From Pempheris klunzingeri (lineage: Eukaryota; Chordata; Actinopteri; Acropomatiformes; Pempheridae): a stretch of 64,000 nucleotides of DNA. This document shows, in pieces, positions 63,082 to 64,000 of this stretch. The position numbers and the translations under genes were made by a program. Positions within the stretch are counted from its first letter, which is position 1, and each line of letters begins with the position of its first letter. Location: assembly GCF_042242105.1 (NCBI RefSeq), contig NC_092017.1:14487932-14551931 (forward strand), given 5' to 3'. The notes below the pieces were generated by a model. That model had not been told where the DNA came from. It searched no databases and saw only the letters and a program-made list of their open reading frames with translations.

Positions 63082-63240
63082 CTTGTGGAAGTAAATAAGT
63101 TGAACTGGTAAAGTTGCTGATGCCAGTGCTCCACCTGTTCCGCTCAGCAGCTCGCCCTCCAACTTCACTCTTCCCGGATCTGCAATGTGCACCGCTCGCA
63201 GTCACTCAGGCGGCTTTGCTTACCTTGCATCTCCCTAAAT
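63082..63240 (-). other. rx1/rx2: Predicted noncoding first exon of rx
   Basis: On the - strand the segment ends TTCCACAAG followed by GTAAGC, a strong donor. It is fairly GC-rich (GAGGGCGAGCTGCTGAGCGG) compared with the flanks. It lies about 1 kb upstream of the coding start, opposite a good acceptor. The 5' end is not determined, and no TATA box was identified with confidence. Confidence 0.45.
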
Positions 63241-63430
63241 GATTTCTGTAAGTAGCAAACAGTCCTGACAGAAACAATCCAATAAAGTGCAACTAAATCA
63301 ACCCAACCAGTGCAGTGGACGTTCACCAGCTGAGTTCAGACGCCATGCACGCCGGCTCAGAGAGGGGAATGGAAGTGGAGAAAGACAGGGAGGGAGAGGT
63401 GGACAAAGCTGAGTGGGCGTAGGAGGTGAA
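63241..63430 (-). promoter_or_regulatory. rx1/rx2: Probable rx core promoter region
   Basis: Sequence immediately upstream of the predicted first exon. It is moderately GC-rich with a GGGAGGGAG purine stretch near 63385-63400. It is assigned by position only. Confidence 0.3.
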
Positions 63431-63560
63431 ACGAGGGGATTAGTAGAGGGTTATTAATTGGAATCCTTCCCCTTTAAGAGTGATTGGCAGCTGTTTTCTG
63501 CTCAAGTAATTGTTTTAAATGTCATTTCCATTCACCGCCACAGGAGGAGGCCCAGGCTAA
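63431..63560. promoter_or_regulatory. rx1/rx2: rx upstream element with OTX and paired-homeodomain motifs
   Basis: An OTX/CRX core GGATTA is at 63437-63442. TTATTAATTGGAATCC follows at 63451-63466, containing a homeodomain TAATTGG and a reverse-strand GGATT. Next come TTTAAGAGTGATTGGCAGC and CAAGTAATTG. OTX2 is a known direct activator of rax genes, so a proximal eye-field enhancer is plausible. Conservation was not checked. Confidence 0.4.
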
Positions 63561-64000
63561 TGAAGCCTGGACAAGACTTTCTTTCATAAATGTATTGTTG
63601 TAAAGACAAAAGACCCACTGAAAGTTTTCACTAAGCACACCCAGCCCCCCATCATGTGGAACTACACGAAAAAAGGACACTTTGAAATGATAACACATGT
63701 GGTTAAAAACTAATACCACCATAAGCGTATCGTCATGCAACAAGCTGATGTTGACCTATTGAATTTTAATATAATTCTTTTCTTCATAATGTAGATGTGA
63801 TTTATCCAAACTGGAAATGACTTTACTAAATAAGATGGTTTAAATTTCCCTCAAATATTTTTATTTTCTGTGAATTTCTTGTTCCGTGGTCTGTCCTCGT
63901 TCAGTTTCTGTTAAATGTGAATTACGTGCATACGTATGTAATATTTACAAAGGGGCATTTTCTTCATGATTTGACAAACCTTTTAAAAAACCTTATAGTT
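63561..64000. other. Upstream intergenic sequence
   Basis: AT-rich sequence to the end of the window. No gene, repeat or clear regulatory motif was seen. Confidence 0.5.

Noticed and set aside
62960..63205. 81-residue - strand open frame upstream of rx
   Set aside because: It reads through a strong GTAAGC donor and has no family resemblance; the segment is better explained as a noncoding first exon.

Overview
This window is nuclear DNA of a ray-finned fish, most likely a percomorph teleost. The genes are split into short exons with canonical GT-AG introns. There are many CA/GT and CT microsatellites, and the dispersed repeats are families familiar from teleost genomes. I read five protein-coding genes. 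No rRNA, tRNA, CRISPR array or bacterial element was found.

Layout: (1) 1-16081, + strand: the 3' part of xpr1 (phosphate exporter with SPX and EXS domains). Twelve coding exons lie in the window; the exons for about the first 75 residues lie upstream of base 1. A long 3' UTR probably follows. (2) 22584-36609, - strand: sin3b, the PAH-domain corepressor scaffold, complete in 19 coding exons (1296 codons plus stop). It is tail-to-tail with xpr1. (3) 37499-44172, - strand: haus5, an augmin subunit, complete in 19 exons (587 aa), with a nearby poly(A) signal and an E2F/CDE-like promoter. (4) 45551-48927, - strand: fzr1 (Cdh1, APC/C activator), complete in 13 coding exons (494 aa). (5) 50-57 kb: a gap of about 7 kb without genes, holding a fish repeat and several islands dense in homeodomain-type motifs. 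(6) 57467-62116, - strand: an rx/rax retinal homeobox gene, three coding exons (360 aa), with a probable 5' noncoding exon near 63.1 kb and a motif-rich upstream segment.

The four - strand genes are co-oriented, and each appears to have its own promoter. haus5 and fzr1 both serve mitosis (spindle microtubule branching and anaphase/G1 proteolysis). sin3b is a cell-cycle-exit corepressor. rx specifies eye field and retina. In human, FZR1 lies near RAX2 on 19p13.3, and SIN3B and HAUS5 are also on chromosome 19, so this block looks like a rearranged chromosome-19-type segment next to xpr1 (human chromosome 1).

I found no wholly new system. The parts most worth a second look are the noncoding islands around the rx gene, its unusual combination of RAX2-like neighbours with a retained octapeptide, the haus5 promoter motifs and tiny exons, the low-complexity insertion in sin3b, and hairpin-forming repeats in xpr1. 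Exon boundaries were worked out by hand from reading frame and splice sites. All repeat-family and enhancer statements rest on recall and pattern, not on searches.
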